From assembly GCA_027023805.1 (NCBI GenBank), contig JALVUF010000032.1, forward strand, positions 1 through 34,495: a stretch of DNA of 34,495 nucleotides, in the 5' to 3' direction. Within the stretch, counting starts at the first letter, position 1; each line of letters starts with the position of its first letter. Under the pieces are notes generated by a model. The model saw nothing but the letters and a program-made list of their open reading frames with translations, made no database searches and had not been told where the DNA came from. Shown here piece after piece: positions 15,575 to 26,600 of the stretch. Source of the DNA: Helicobacteraceae bacterium. GTDB lineage: Bacteria > Campylobacterota > Campylobacteria > Campylobacterales > Sulfurimonadaceae. The position numbers and the translations under genes were made by a program.

Positions 15575-17233
15575 TTGAATGAAACACCTCAGGCGCTAGC
15601 TCTTAAATACAGACCTGCGACTTTTAAAGAATTAATAGGGCAGGAGAGTGTATCTCAAACACTTTCACTTGCAATCGAGTCCAATAGAGTATCGCATGCA
15701 TATCTTTTTTCAGGTCTTAGAGGAAGCGGTAAAACATCAACCGCGCGTATATTTTCAAAAGCTTTGTTGTGCGATAAAGGACCGACAGCGACGCCATGCG
15801 GGGTATGCGAAAACTGTGTGCTTGCAAGCGAGTCAAGGCATATGGATATTATCGAAATGGATGGCGCATCTAATCGCGGGATAGACGATATAAGAGCGTT
15901 AATTGAGCAGACAAAATATAAGCCTAGTATAAGCAGGTACAAGATATTTATAATTGATGAAGTTCATATGCTCACCCCTCAGGCTTTTAACGCTCTTTTA
16001 AAAACGCTTGAAGAGCCGCCGGAGTATGTTAAATTTATCTTAGCTACAACTGATCCGCTAAAACTCCCTGCCACTATATTATCAAGGACCCAGCATTTTA
16101 GATTTAAGCATATCTCTGTTAAAAATGTTTCCCACCATCTAGCACATATACTTCAAGAGGAAGGTGTTGAGTATGAATCAGAGGCGCTTGATATTTTAGC
16201 GCGCAGCGGACACGGGAGTCTTAGGGATTCGATTACGCTTTTAGATCAGGCTATTATCTATTCAAAACGCTTTGTGGATGTTCGTACTGTTACGGGTATG
16301 CTGGGTTTGGTCGATCCTCATGTTGTTGCTGATATTTTTACGGCGATAATCGATAAAGATTATACCGGGCTTATACAATTTGTAAAGGAACTTGAAGAGT
16401 ATGATGCTCAGATGGTAGCAGATGAGCTCATTGCATATTTAAAAGAGAGAATGTATGCACAAGATACCAGATTTTCAACACTTCTGCTAGATAGATTTTT
16501 TAGAATTTTAAGCCAATCTAAACAACTTTTTTCAATCAACGCAGATGGAGGCTTTGTACTTTCTTTACTGTTTTTTAAGATGGTAGAAGCTATGCATATC
16601 AAAGAGATTGATCAGATGATAGATACTTTGCAAAGCGATATAAAGCCACCGGATATTTCAGTAAAACAGGTATCTTCAAGATCTGAGCTACCCATTAAAC
16701 AAACGCAGTCATCAATATCAAAGGATGATAATGCCCAAAAACTTTATCATGAACTTGTTGCTCAGATAACAGATAGAAATGCGGCGATAGGAGAGTGTTT
16801 TAAGAATCATATTACATTTGTGTCGTTTAAAGATAATGTACTAAGCTGGGAGAGTTGTGTTGATGATGAGTGCAAAAAAGCTTTAAGACACGGATTTGGC
16901 GTTATAAAACAGATGGTTCGTGAAATTTTTGGTTTTGAAACAGTGATGAAAAATATCCCATGTTCAAAAAACAGCTATGAAAACAATTCAGATATTAAGC
17001 AAAATCTCACAGAAGAAAAACCCCAAGAAGTCGTAAATAGCAATAAGGTTATGCAGTCAGCTTCAATGGTGCAGGAGATAGAGGCGGGAAGCGGCAGTTG
17101 CGTGGCAAACCATTTAGACGGCGACAGATCAACTCAGGAATATAATGCCGATGAAATCTTAAACGAGGAGATAGTAAAAAAATCTATCGAACTGTTTGAA
17201 GCTACTAAAGTTACCATTCAGTCTAAAGTTTAA
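15575..17233 (+). CDS. dnaX: DNA polymerase III subunit gamma/tau
   Basis: Clamp-loader ATPase of the replicative polymerase. Walker A GLRGSGKTS at 47-55; zinc module Cys66, Cys75, Cys78, Cys81; Walker B DEVH at 128-131; sensor 1 ATTD around 157-160. The SRx motif at 170-172 reads SRT, where many bacteria have SRC. Domains I-III run to about residue 360, followed by a tau-like tail of ordinary composition, 552 residues in all. The start is TTG at 15575, nine bases after AAAGGA; it yields the family's usual N-terminus. No slippery heptamer in the right phase was found, so only one product is expected. Confidence 0.94.
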   Translation: MNETPQALALKYRPATFKELIGQESVSQTLSLAIESNRVSHAYLFSGLRGSGKTSTARIFSKALLCDKGPTATPCGVCENCVLASESRHMDIIEMDGASNRGIDDIRALIEQTKYKPSISRYKIFIIDEVHMLTPQAFNALLKTLEEPPEYVKFILATTDPLKLPATILSRTQHFRFKHISVKNVSHHLAHILQEEGVEYESEALDILARSGHGSLRDSITLLDQAIIYSKRFVDVRTVTGMLGLVDPHVVADIFTAIIDKDYTGLIQFVKELEEYDAQMVADELIAYLKERMYAQDTRFSTLLLDRFFRILSQSKQLFSINADGGFVLSLLFFKMVEAMHIKEIDQMIDTLQSDIKPPDISVKQVSSRSELPIKQTQSSISKDDNAQKLYHELVAQITDRNAAIGECFKNHITFVSFKDNVLSWESCVDDECKKALRHGFGVIKQMVREIFGFETVMKNIPCSKNSYENNSDIKQNLTEEKPQEVVNSNKVMQSASMVQEIEAGSGSCVANHLDGDRSTQEYNADEILNEEIVKKSIELFEATKVTIQSKV

Positions 17234-17255
17234 GTTGTACCAAACCCAACTAAAG
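17229..17255. terminator. Weak hairpin between convergent dnaX and comF
   Basis: AGTTG (17233-17237) and CAACT (17247-17251) pair around a 9-base loop, with partial pairing outside. It sits in the 28-base gap between two converging genes, so it may serve either strand. No clear T-run; low confidence. Confidence 0.25.
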
Positions 17256-17261
17256 AGTGTT

Positions 17262-17834
17262 TTACTCTTGCGCGTCTGCTAGCGTCAGGCAAAAAAGTAT
17301 ATCCTTGCCCTCTTTGTGTAACGCATTGCAGCCTTGCGCGAGCGTTAATCCTGTTGTTATAATATCATCAACTAAAATAACATTTTTTTGTTGAAAGTTT
17401 TTAACTTTAAAATTTCTTGGATATCTTAATCTTTCTTCGTATGTTTTAGAGGAATAGGTTACATGGTTTGTACCTCTTAATCTACAAGTAAGAGGCGTTA
17501 TATATCTGCTTTTTAGCGCTTTGTTTAGTATTGCGGTGTGCGCGTACCCGTTTTTAGCCCTATCATCTATCGCTATAGCTGCAATATCTTCATTGAAAAT
17601 AAACTCATCGGCAAATTTTTTAAACGCACAGCGCGCTAAAATAGTATAAATATAATAACCTAAATCCGTATGCTTTGTGTGAATAAGATCTTTGATATCT
17701 TGATATTTATAAAATGAAATAACTTCTATATTATTTAAAATCTTGCGTTTATATATAGATGGTTGTAAAAATTGATCTTTACATGTAGAGCATATATGCG
17801 CAAGAGATAATCGCTCACAAAGCAGACACTTCAA
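17262..17834 (-). CDS. comF: ComF-family phosphoribosyltransferase-like protein
   Basis: 190-residue cytoplasmic protein. N-terminal zinc-ribbon-like cysteines Cys3, Cys6, Cys15 and Cys18; C-terminal phosphoribosyltransferase fold with the PRPP loop VILVDDIITTG at 152-162. The family is needed for DNA uptake in naturally competent bacteria (ComF/ComFC), acting on the cytoplasmic side, but many members are known only by homology. It begins 3 bases after the lepA stop, so it is probably co-transcribed with prs and lepA. A near-copy (9 of 10) of TTACATGTAA lies at 17779-17788 and encodes the Ser-Thr-Cys-Lys stretch of the zinc site. Confidence 0.85.
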   Translation of the reverse strand: MKCLLCERLSLAHICSTCKDQFLQPSIYKRKILNNIEVISFYKYQDIKDLIHTKHTDLGYYIYTILARCAFKKFADEFIFNEDIAAIAIDDRAKNGYAHTAILNKALKSRYITPLTCRLRGTNHVTYSSKTYEERLRYPRNFKVKNFQQKNVILVDDIITTGLTLAQGCNALHKEGKDILFCLTLADAQE

Positions 17835-17837
17835 AGA

Positions 17838-19628
17838 CTAATCCATTTTTAGTACAGACATAAACGCTTCTTGAGGCAGTTCAACTTTTCCGATTGCTTT
17901 CATCCTTTTTTTACCTGCTTTTTGTTTTTCAAGCAGTTTTCTTTTTCTTGTAATATCACCGCCGTAACACTTAGCCGTTACGTTTTTTCCCATGCTTTTA
18001 ACAGTTTCACGGGCTATTATTTTGTTACCGATGGAGGCTTGAATAGATACTTCAAAGAGCTGTCTGGGTATTATCTCTTTCATGTTTTTGACTAATCCTC
18101 TTCCACGGGATTGAGCTTGATTTTTAGGTACTATCACAGATAAGGCATCTACAACTTCACCTGCTACTTTTACATCTAGTTTTACAAGTTCGCCTACTTT
18201 AAAATCACTAGGTTCATAATCAAAACTGGCATAACCTTTTGAGATTGATTTTAACTTATCATAAAAATCGATAACTATTTCATTCATAGGGATGTAGTAT
18301 TCTAGTAAAACACGTTTTTCATTTATATAAGTCATCTTATCTTGCATACCTCTTTTGTTTACAAACAAGGTGATGATATTACCAAGATAATCAGCCGGTG
18401 TTATAACGGTTGCTTTTACATAAGGCTCTTCAATCCTGTCTATGTGGTTTGGTTCGGGCATCTCAGAGGGATTTTGCACCTCTGTCATTTCACCGTTGTT
18501 TAGATATACATGGTAGATAACCGATGGAGCGGTAGCAATTAGCTCTATATGAAATTCACGCTCAAGTCTCTCTTTTATGACCTCCATATGAAGCATGCCC
18601 AAAAAGCCGACACGAAAACCAAAGCCAAGAGCTATGGATGTTTCCGGCTCAAATGAGAGCGAGCTGTCATTTAATTTGAGCTTATTTAATGCGTCACGCA
18701 AATCTTCAAATCTATCGGTATCTATTGGGTAGAGTCCTGCAAATACAAACGGCTTTGCCGGCTCATATTCGATAACCGCATCAGCGGTGGGATTTTTGGC
18801 GTCAGTCAGCGTGTCTCCAACGTTTATGATGTTTACATCCTTTAAACCAAGTATTACGATGCCGATTTCGCCCGTTTTAATTGATTGTGTTTTTTGTTTT
18901 TTTAAAGGATGAGGATACAACAGGTCTAAAACCGCATGTTCTTGATTGTTGCTCATCAGTTTGACCGTCTGACCTTTGTCTATAGAGCCGTCAAATACTC
19001 TCACAAGTGCTACGGCACCGAGATACTGATCGAACCATGAATCGTAAATAATAGCTTTTGTAGGTGCATTTTCATCACCTGATGGAGGAGGAACTCTGTC
19101 AACTATCGCATTTAAAAGCTCATGAATACCGATGCCTGTTTTTGCTGACACCATAACAGCGTCAGCCGCATCTATGCCGATGGTGGACTCAATCTCTTGC
19201 GCCACACTCTCTGGTTCTGCGGCGGGAAGATCTATCTTATTGATAACTGGCAGAAGCTCAAGATTATGATCAAGCGCCATGTAAACATTGGCGATTGTCT
19301 GCGCCTCAACGCCTTGTGCAGCATCTACTATAAGTAATGCTCCGTCACTTGAAGCTAAGGATTTGCTAACCTCATAAGAAAAATCAACATGTCCGGGTGT
19401 GTCTATAAGATTTAATATATAGTGCTGTGAGTCTTTTACGAAATCCAGTCTTACACTTTGAGCTTTGATGGTTATGCCGCGCTCTTGTTCTATATCCATG
19501 GTATCCATCATCTGCTTTGTCATCTCTCGAGAACTCACAGCTCCGCATTCTTGTATTATTCTATCAGCCAGGGTGCTTTTACCGTGGTCGATATGTGCTA
19601 TTATGGAAAAGTTTCTAATGTTTTTCAT
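17838..19628 (-). CDS. lepA: Elongation factor 4 (LepA), ribosome back-translocase
   Basis: 596-residue translational GTPase, the usual LepA length. G1 loop AHIDHGKST at 11-19, switch [12 protein letters not shown]4 NKIDLP, and G5 in VMVSAKTG. The family-specific C-terminal domain begins near [12 protein letters not shown] and ends with [16 protein letters not shown], the conserved ribosome-contacting tail. Lies 17 bases downstream of prs and 3 bases upstream of comF. Confidence 0.97.
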   Translation of the reverse strand: MKNIRNFSIIAHIDHGKSTLADRIIQECGAVSSREMTKQMMDTMDIEQERGITIKAQSVRLDFVKDSQHYILNLIDTPGHVDFSYEVSKSLASSDGALLIVDAAQGVEAQTIANVYMALDHNLELLPVINKIDLPAAEPESVAQEIESTIGIDAADAVMVSAKTGIGIHELLNAIVDRVPPPSGDENAPTKAIIYDSWFDQYLGAVALVRVFDGSIDKGQTVKLMSNNQEHAVLDLLYPHPLKKQKTQSIKTGEIGIVILGLKDVNIINVGDTLTDAKNPTADAVIEYEPAKPFVFAGLYPIDTDRFEDLRDALNKLKLNDSSLSFEPETSIALGFGFRVGFLGMLHMEVIKERLEREFHIELIATAPSVIYHVYLNNGEMTEVQNPSEMPEPNHIDRIEEPYVKATVITPADYLGNIITLFVNKRGMQDKMTYINEKRVLLEYYIPMNEIVIDFYDKLKSISKGYASFDYEPSDFKVGELVKLDVKVAGEVVDALSVIVPKNQAQSRGRGLVKNMKEIIPRQLFEVSIQASIGNKIIARETVKSMGKNVTAKCYGGDITRKRKLLEKQKAGKKRMKAIGKVELPQEAFMSVLKMD

Positions 19629-19645
19629 AGATATAGATTTTGCCT

Positions 19646-20572
19646 TTACATAAAAAGCGAATCAACGCTTTCGTTATGATAAACTCTGCGTATAACTTCC
19701 GCAAAAAGCGGTGCTACTGAGAGAACTTTAATTTTTGTATTTGATTTTGAGCTTAATGAGTTTGACACTACCAGCTCATCCAATTCACCGCTATCTAGAT
19801 TGTCGTATGCATTACCGCTTAAAACGGGATGCGTTGCACATGCCATAACCGATACTGCACCCTTCTTTTTTAATGCTGAGGCAGCTTTTACCATGGTGCC
19901 TGCGGTATCTACCATATCGTCAATAATAATAACATCCCTGTCTTGTACATCTCCGATAATATTCATAACCTCTGCCACATTGGCTTTTTCACGCCTTTTA
20001 TCGACTATTACCATATCAAGTCCCATGCGTTGGGCAAAATATCTAGCACGGGCGACTCCGCCGATATCCGGTGATGCTATGATCGGATTAGCAAGATTTT
20101 TACCGGCTATATATTCTTGAAATATTATTGAACCGTAGAGATTATCGACGGGAATATCAAAAAATCCCTGAATCTGCCCTGCATGTAAATCAATAGTTAC
20201 GACTCTGTCAATACCGGCGGTTTGAAACATGTTTGCTACAAGCTTTGCCGTTATGGGCACACGCGGGGCTGCTTTTCTATCTTGTCTCGCATAACCAAAA
20301 TATGGTACAACCGCAGTTATAGTGTTTGCGCTTGAGCGTCTTAGTGCATCTGTCATAACGAGTAGTTCCATCAGGTTGTCATTTGACGGTGCGCCGGTTG
20401 ACTGGATTATAAAAACATCGCGACCCCGAACACTCTCAGATATCTGCACAGATATCTCTCCATCACTAAAACGTTTTATCTCCGCTTTTGCCAGAGGTAC
20501 ATCTAACTTTTTACAGACCTCTTTTGCAAAAAGTACGCTAGCCGTTCCGGCAAATATTTTATAACCACGCAT
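19646..20572 (-). CDS. prs: Ribose-phosphate pyrophosphokinase
   Basis: 308-residue PRPP synthase supplying nucleotide, histidine and tryptophan synthesis from ribose 5-phosphate and ATP. Flexible-loop residues [11 protein letters not shown] (94-104), catalytic region [11 protein letters not shown] (128-138), Lys/Arg region [12 protein letters not shown] (190-201) and PRPP loop [12 protein letters not shown] (215-226) are all present. Start ATG 20572 has AAGGAAG immediately upstream. PRPP is the substrate type bound by ComF folds, though the shared operon with comF may be coincidental. Confidence 0.97.
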   Translation of the reverse strand: MRGYKIFAGTASVLFAKEVCKKLDVPLAKAEIKRFSDGEISVQISESVRGRDVFIIQSTGAPSNDNLMELLVMTDALRRSSANTITAVVPYFGYARQDRKAAPRVPITAKLVANMFQTAGIDRVVTIDLHAGQIQGFFDIPVDNLYGSIIFQEYIAGKNLANPIIASPDIGGVARARYFAQRMGLDMVIVDKRREKANVAEVMNIIGDVQDRDVIIIDDMVDTAGTMVKAASALKKKGAVSVMACATHPVLSGNAYDNLDSGELDELVVSNSLSSKSNTKIKVLSVAPLFAEVIRRVYHNESVDSLFM

Positions 20573-20601
20573 TTTCTTCCTTGAGTATTATTATAGATGT
20601 G

Positions 20602-20609
20602 ATTATACC
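20602..20609 (-). promoter_or_regulatory. -10 promoter element of prs
   Basis: Read on the minus strand this is GGTATAAT, preceded by TT; the TATAAT hexamer is 20607-20602, about 30 bases before the prs start codon. It has the same TGG/GG-TATAAT form as several other promoters in the window. Confidence 0.5.
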
Positions 20610-20646
20610 AAATTGTATTTTAAGATTTGATTTAGCTGTTTCGTTA

Positions 20647-20667
20647 TATAATTAACCAATCGGTTAG
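20647..20667 (+). promoter_or_regulatory. tetR promoter with likely auto-operator
   Basis: TATAAT at 20647-20652 is overlapped at its end by TTAACC-AATC-GGTTAG (20652-20667), an inverted repeat (TAACC/GGTTA) of the size and type bound by TetR/AcrR dimers. The GTTA unit repeats twice more up to the ribosome site AAGGA. Placement over the transcript start fits auto-repression of the efflux operon. Confidence 0.5.
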
Positions 20668-20683
20668 TTAGTTAAGGATTGTG

Positions 20684-21316
20684 ATGAAATTAAAAACACG
20701 TGACGCAGTTAAAACAAAACAGACTATTTTACAAAATGCAAAATATCTTTTTTCTGAAAAAGGCTTTGATGCAACGTCTATTAACGAGATTGCAGCGGCT
20801 AGCCATATAAACAAGGCGATGCTTTATTATTATTTTAAAAGTAAAAAAGATATTTACGAGGTTGTTGTAAAAGAGATTTTATCTAGTATATATAAAGAGA
20901 TTACAATAAGTGAAAAGTGCTGTGATAGCGTAGTAGGAGATTTAAGAGCATTTATCTCTATTTATACCAGGTTTGCCAATAAACATCCTTATTTTCCGGC
21001 ATTGCTGCTAAGAGAGTTGAGCAATAGCGGTAAAAATCTATCTGAAAGTGTTTTAGCGGGCTGCATACAATTGTTTAGATTGTTTAGCGATATCTTAAAA
21101 AGGGGAGAAGATGAAGGAGTATTTAAAGATGTTAAGCCAATGGTTATTTTTTGCATGGTTATAAGTACCGTAAATATTTTAGTGGTAACAAAACCTCTAA
21201 GGCAGATAGCAGCAAAAAAGGCAGATGATTTAGATACATCTTCTGATATTTCCGTTAATGAAATCTCGGAATATATTTTCAAAAAAATTATACTTATGTT
21301 AGGAGTCGCTTTATGA
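20684..21316 (+). CDS. TetR-family transcriptional regulator of efflux operon
   Basis: 210-residue repressor. The N-terminal TetR helix-turn-helix covers about residues 10-56 (QTILQNAKYLFSEKGFDATS, then INEIAAASHINKAMLYYYF). The rest is a helical ligand-binding and dimer domain. ATG at 20684 is preferred to the GTG at 20681 because it is correctly spaced from AAGGA. First gene of the efflux operon, its stop overlapping the TolC-like start (ATGA), which points to co-expression and self-control. The inducer is unknown. Confidence 0.92.
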   Translation: MKLKTRDAVKTKQTILQNAKYLFSEKGFDATSINEIAAASHINKAMLYYYFKSKKDIYEVVVKEILSSIYKEITISEKCCDSVVGDLRAFISIYTRFANKHPYFPALLLRELSNSGKNLSESVLAGCIQLFRLFSDILKRGEDEGVFKDVKPMVIFCMVISTVNILVVTKPLRQIAAKKADDLDTSSDISVNEISEYIFKKIILMLGVAL

Positions 21317-22581
21317 AAAAAAGTTTTTTACTTTTGATAATCCCGTGGTTTTTGTATGGTTATACTATGCCGCAGCTTTTTAGTGCATTAAAATTGCATG
21401 CGCAGACAAAGCTTGATGAAGCAGGTGTCCATCAAGCAAAGATAGCAAAAAGCATGGTAAGCGCCAAGTTGTATCCAACCATAAATCTTGTAGGCAAGTA
21501 TGATAATTATTCTACACCGTCTAGTATGTTGCCACTTGCACCTAATGCTTTAGTTGGTCTTGTGCAACATAACGAAACGCAGCCTTTTAGTTACAATATT
21601 TACCGAGGCGGTATAAATATCAGTATGCCGATTTTTATAAAATCTCTTTACACACTTGCTGATAAAGCCAGGGTGATGCAGTCAAGTGCGCGTGCAAAAA
21701 AAAGAATTGATCTTTTGCAAAATGAAGCGGTTATAGTAAGCAGCAACGCAAATCTTATTTATCTAAAAGCTTTAAAGAAAGCTTTGTTAACTAAAGCAGA
21801 TTCGCTGCAAAGAACTAGAAAAGTTATACGTCTTGGAGTTAGTAACGGCAGGCTTGCAGGATCTAATCTTTATAGCATAAATGACAGTTTAAATCAGATA
21901 AAAATAGCACTAAATAACATTAATATACAAAAACAACAGATTTTAAGTAAGATAGACGCACTAACTGGTATCTGGCTAAATGAGCCCGTAAGTATGAAGC
22001 TAGACGGAATGTTCAAATCAAATGAATTTGATTCACTAGCTCCTCTTGAAAAAACCATCCAAGCACAAAGGCTTGAGGTTAAAGCTCAAAAAGAGACACT
22101 TTATCCAAGTGTTATCGCACATGGAAGTTATATGTACCAATATGGCGCGGCTTACAATACAAAGCAGGGCGTTTATAACAGATATGGAGATGTCGGCCTT
22201 ATTGTTAACATTCCTCTGTTGTCTATGAGCGATTATATGGGCATCAAAAAAGCCAAAGTAAAACTTTTGATATCTCAAGATAGGCTTGATGTGTCAAGAA
22301 GTGAACTAAGAGCAAAGGCGAAGATGCTAAAGTCATCATTGCCTTTGCTTAAACAATCACTTACTCTTGATAAAAACAATATCAAAAATAAAGAAGAGCT
22401 ATTAAAAATAGCAAGAGTTAGTTATCTAAACGGCAGAATGCCGGTAATTGATTTTTTAAAGTATGAAGATAGTGTTGTAGCGGCTAAGGCCGCGCTTTAT
22501 CAGACAAAAACAAAAATAGTAGAGACTGTTATGCAGTTGGCGGTTATTTATGCAAATAATATTGAGGAGATTATAAAATGA
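21313..22581 (+). CDS. TolC-like outer-membrane efflux protein
   Basis: 422 residues with a signal peptide (MKKSFLLLIIPWFLYGYT) and the repeated long-helix / short-strand pattern of the outer-membrane factor family. Helical hairpin segments lie around 90-190 and 300-400, and strands around 50-80 and 245-290. It would form the trimeric exit duct for the adjacent adaptor and RND pump. Overlaps its neighbours by 4 bases on both sides (ATGA). Substrate not deducible. Confidence 0.9.
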   Translation: MKKSFLLLIIPWFLYGYTMPQLFSALKLHAQTKLDEAGVHQAKIAKSMVSAKLYPTINLVGKYDNYSTPSSMLPLAPNALVGLVQHNETQPFSYNIYRGGINISMPIFIKSLYTLADKARVMQSSARAKKRIDLLQNEAVIVSSNANLIYLKALKKALLTKADSLQRTRKVIRLGVSNGRLAGSNLYSINDSLNQIKIALNNINIQKQQILSKIDALTGIWLNEPVSMKLDGMFKSNEFDSLAPLEKTIQAQRLEVKAQKETLYPSVIAHGSYMYQYGAAYNTKQGVYNRYGDVGLIVNIPLLSMSDYMGIKKAKVKLLISQDRLDVSRSELRAKAKMLKSSLPLLKQSLTLDKNNIKNKEELLKIARVSYLNGRMPVIDFLKYEDSVVAAKAALYQTKTKIVETVMQLAVIYANNIEEIIK

Positions 22582-23627
22582 AAACAGGTGTAAAAGTTAT
22601 TATAGTACTGGCAATCGCGATTATTGTGGCATTTGCTGCTGTTACGGCCATAAAAAGAGCCAAGCAGCGCGCTGCCAAAGTCCCCGTTGCGAAGATATAC
22701 CCGGTAGTGGTTAAGTCGTATATACCTAAGATATCAAAAGTCAAGCTAACATTGCCTGCTATTATGACAGTGCAAAATGATAAAAATGTAGCATTGTCTC
22801 CGATAATACCCGCTAGAATTTTAAGCGTAAAATTAAGCGGACAAAGAGTGCATAAAGGCGAGGTTGTAGCAAGACTTGATATAACCGGCATAAAAAGTAA
22901 AATAGCATCGCTAAATCAGAGTCTTGACGCTTCGTATGTAGCGTTAAAAAATCTAAAAGCAACACACAAACGCACAGCCGAGCTTTTACATGTAAAGGGT
23001 GCTTCAGTTGAGCAATTTGATAAAGAGGTAACGTCTATTGCCGCGCTTGATTCAAAAATAACATCTCTTAAAGAGCAAAAAGCCCTGCTTGAAAATAATC
23101 TTACTTATGCGGTAATCAAATCTCCGGTAAACGGCGTAATATCTCATGTGTATTTCAATAAAGGTGCAGTTGGTATGCCTGGTCATCCCGTACTTGCCAT
23201 TAGTGCAGATAGTGGATTTTATCTACTGCTCAGAGTGCCGGGAGACGTACCGGTTAAAGGCATAGTTTTTAGAGGCAAGACATATCCTGCAGTACCACTA
23301 TCAGCAACATACAACGGTTTGTCTGAATATAAAATATATATACCGCAAAAAAATCTTGCAACAGGTGACAAAGTACAGGCAAGCGTGGTCGTGTTTGATG
23401 GAAAAGGAGTATTTTTACCTTTTGATACGGTATTAAACAACAATGGAGATGATTATGTCTTAGTGATTCATAAAAATCAAGCAGATATTCATAAAATCAA
23501 GATTATTCAAGATGCACAAGAAGGCGTAGTGGCATTAAATGTACCTATTGGCAAGCGCGTAGTAGCCGCCAAGCCTGATGTGCTGCTTAAACTAACAAGC
23601 GGTTTTGCTTTGCGTATAAAGGAGTAG
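22578..23627 (+). CDS. Periplasmic adaptor (membrane fusion protein) of RND pump
   Basis: 349 residues: N-terminal transmembrane anchor (about 5-24), a barrel-sandwich half (about 70-98, NVALSPIIPARILSVKL then GQRVHKGEVVARLD), a helical hairpin (about 105-160), the second half of the lipoyl-like domain (AVIKSPVNGVISHVYFNKGA), and beta-barrel and membrane-proximal domains. No lipobox, so held by its N-terminal helix. It links the TolC-like duct to the RND pump; the pump gene begins 3 bases after the stop. Contains the palindrome TTTACATGTAAA at 22985-22996, in the hairpin-coding part. Confidence 0.9.
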   Translation: MKTGVKVIIVLAIAIIVAFAAVTAIKRAKQRAAKVPVAKIYPVVVKSYIPKISKVKLTLPAIMTVQNDKNVALSPIIPARILSVKLSGQRVHKGEVVARLDITGIKSKIASLNQSLDASYVALKNLKATHKRTAELLHVKGASVEQFDKEVTSIAALDSKITSLKEQKALLENNLTYAVIKSPVNGVISHVYFNKGAVGMPGHPVLAISADSGFYLLLRVPGDVPVKGIVFRGKTYPAVPLSATYNGLSEYKIYIPQKNLATGDKVQASVVVFDGKGVFLPFDTVLNNNGDDYVLVIHKNQADIHKIKIIQDAQEGVVALNVPIGKRVVAAKPDVLLKLTSGFALRIKE

Positions 23628-23630
23628 AGA

Positions 23631-26600
23631 ATGTATGATTTTTTTCATAAAAGACCTTATCTTCTTTATGTTATCATCGCCACTTTTTTTGTTATAGGGG
23701 TCATGGGTCTTATCGAGTTGCCTAAAAATCTCTTTCCTGATGCCAATCCTCCTGAGATTGTAGTAGTAACCAAAGCGCCTGGGACAACTGCGCAAGTTGC
23801 CGCAAATACAATCTCCAAACCTATAGAAAATGAAGTGGCACGCCTCTCAGACGTAACAGATATTAGTTCGGTAAATATGGCAGGTTTTTCCATCGTAAAG
23901 ATAGATTTTAGCTATAAAAAAAGCTTAAATGCTGCTGCTGTTGATGTCTCAAACGCACTTGCTATCGTGAAATCAAAACTGCCCACCAGTTCTAATCCTG
24001 CCGTTTATACCGTTGGTGATTTTACGCTACCTGTTGATGTTATAGCGCTTAGCCCAAAAAATAAAAATATCAATTTAGCACAAATTCGTAAAATTTCAGA
24101 CAGTTTTATAAAACCATATCTCTTAAATATCAAAGCTATCGGAGATGTCGAGGTGTTTGGCGGTTATCAGAGTTCTGTAAATATTGAAGTAAATCCGTTT
24201 AAAGCAAAAAAATATGGAATTAATTTTGAAACTATTGCAAAAGCCATCAGGACACTAAACCATAATACTCCGATTGGGTTTGTAAAGGGTAAAAACAGCT
24301 TTTATACCATTACTTTTTATGGTGAAAAAGACAATATCCAAAAACTCAAACTTTTAAATGTTTTACCAAATGTCCAGCTTCAAGATATAGCAAAAGTCAG
24401 CTGGTCGTATCAAAAACGAACAAGCGGATATATAGGTAACGGTAAGCAGTCTATCGCTTTAGCTATCGAGAGAGTGCCTCATGGAAATGTTTTAGCTGTC
24501 AGTAATGCCGCAAGAGCTGCTATGAAAAAGCTTGAGCTAAGATATCCAAATATTAATTTTACAATCAGCGATACTCAGCGTAATCTTATCTTACAATCAA
24601 ATAACAATATGCTAGGCGCATTAAGAGATGCTATCATCTATACGCTTATAGTTATTTTACTCTTTTTGGGTAATTTTCGTGCAATTGTCGCTGCCGGTTT
24701 ATCTATTCCGATGGTTTTTTTCTCAGTTATTGCTATTATCTGGTTAACCGGAGGAGAGCTAAATATCGTTATCTATACCGCCATCATACTTTCATTGGGA
24801 ATGCTTACCGATGACGCGGTTGTTGTTTTGGAAAATATAGAGCGGCATATAAATGAAGGCAAACTATCTCTTAATGACGCGGTTAATGTTGGGACTAAAG
24901 AGGTTATGAAGCCGGTTTTTGCCGGAACGCTGGCTACTATTGCTATTTTGTTTCCGCTTATGTTTGTTGGTGGATTTCCACAACAGATTTTTAAACCCCT
25001 TATTAGTACGCTGATTACCGCTTTGCTTGTTAGTTATTTTTTATCTGTCACTTTCATACCGCTTTTATCAAAATGGCTTTATAGGCATGGGGCGCAAAAA
25101 ACCAAAGTAGAACAGTTTATCTCTTTGTTTTATACCAAGATAGTTTCTAAGTTTATGTTTCCGTTTATCGGACTGCTTAAATTTACAAATGGTAAAAAAT
25201 TAAAGATTCCTCGCAGAATGTTATTAATCGGTGGCGGTATGGCTATCATGGTTCTTAGCGGAAGACACATAGTGCCTCTTATCGGGCGAGATAGTATGCC
25301 ACCTATGGATACGGGCATTATAAAGGTTAAAATGGCTTTTAGTGCCAATTCTACAGTTGGGGCATCTGAGAAAAAGCTTAAACCGTTTGTTTCTTGGCTG
25401 ACAAAACAGCCTTGGTATAAAAAAAGTTCTATCGCTTTTGGTACGGAAGCGGGAGTGCTAAGCATTGGCAGCGGAGATTTGCCGACAGAAGCTAGCATGA
25501 CCATTATCGCAGTAAACCGTTTTAAAAGAAAACTCACCGTCTGGCAGCTTAATAAAATGATAAGAGCTAAAATAGCATCATTAAACGGTGTTGTACGAGA
25601 TGATGTGTTTGCCTTTGGAGCAACACCTGTTTCATCCATCAAAGCAACAGTAGATGAAAGACTTGAATCACCTTATGTAGCAGGTTTGTCAAAAGATGCC
25701 ACAAAGGTCGTCGATGCTCTAAGACATGTACGCGGCCTTACATCCATATCTACTAGCTGGGGAAAAGATTTTGCGGAGTATGAGCTTGATATCAATGAAA
25801 ACAAAGCACTCAGCTATGGCCTTACACCATATCAAATCGCCATACAATTGCCTATAAAAGGCGAGATTATCGGGTTAAATGCCAATTTGCAGTCTATGAG
25901 GGCACAAAATGTACGGCTTTATCTAAAAGGCAAGTTTTCCAAAAATCTTCAAACATTAAGACTGTTGCCGATTAAAACAAAATTTGGTGAAATTCCGTTA
26001 CAAGAGTTTGCTACCATTAAAAAGCATTTAACATATGCAAAAATTGAGCGTGATAACATGATGTACAGTCTTGATGTTAATGGCTATACGGCAAAACAGC
26101 CTACAACCATCGCAACGGCAGCGTCGATTAAGGCATTAAAACATTTAAATCTTTCGGCTTTACATGTAAGGCAGGCGGGTGACATTTTAATGATAAATGA
26201 CAGTTTTCACAGAATGATAAAAGCTATTGTTGTAGGGCTTGTACTTTTGCTGTTGGTTTTAATTGCGATATATCATTCTGTAAAGCTCGGACTGATTATG
26301 ATGCTAGTACTTCCATATAGCCTAATAGGAGCTTTTTGGAGTATGTTTTTATTTGACAAGCCGATGTGTCTGCCTGCTATTATGGGAATTTTGCTGCTTT
26401 TTGGTATTGTCGTTAAAAATGCGGTTTTATTTGTTGATTTCTTTCAGATATATTATGAAAACGGCGAGCAGCCTTTTGAGAGTTCGCTTGAAGCTATTAA
26501 AGTTCGTTTTCGTCCTATTATGATGACAACATTTGGAACAATAGCGGGTATGATACCAATAGCGCTTCAAGATGCTATCGGACTTGAGAGGCTCTCACCG

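Noticed and set aside
16868-16880. A-run followed by G in dnaX (TGC AAA AAA GCT), possible programmed frameshift as in E. coli dnaX
   Set aside because: The run is not in the A-AAA-AAG phase and no strong hairpin was seen after it, so gamma production by slippage is not supported.
25130-25642. 170-codon minus-strand frame inside the RND pump gene
   Set aside because: Shadow of the pump's coding strand; the pump is full length with all key motifs, and no domain is recognisable in the reverse frame.
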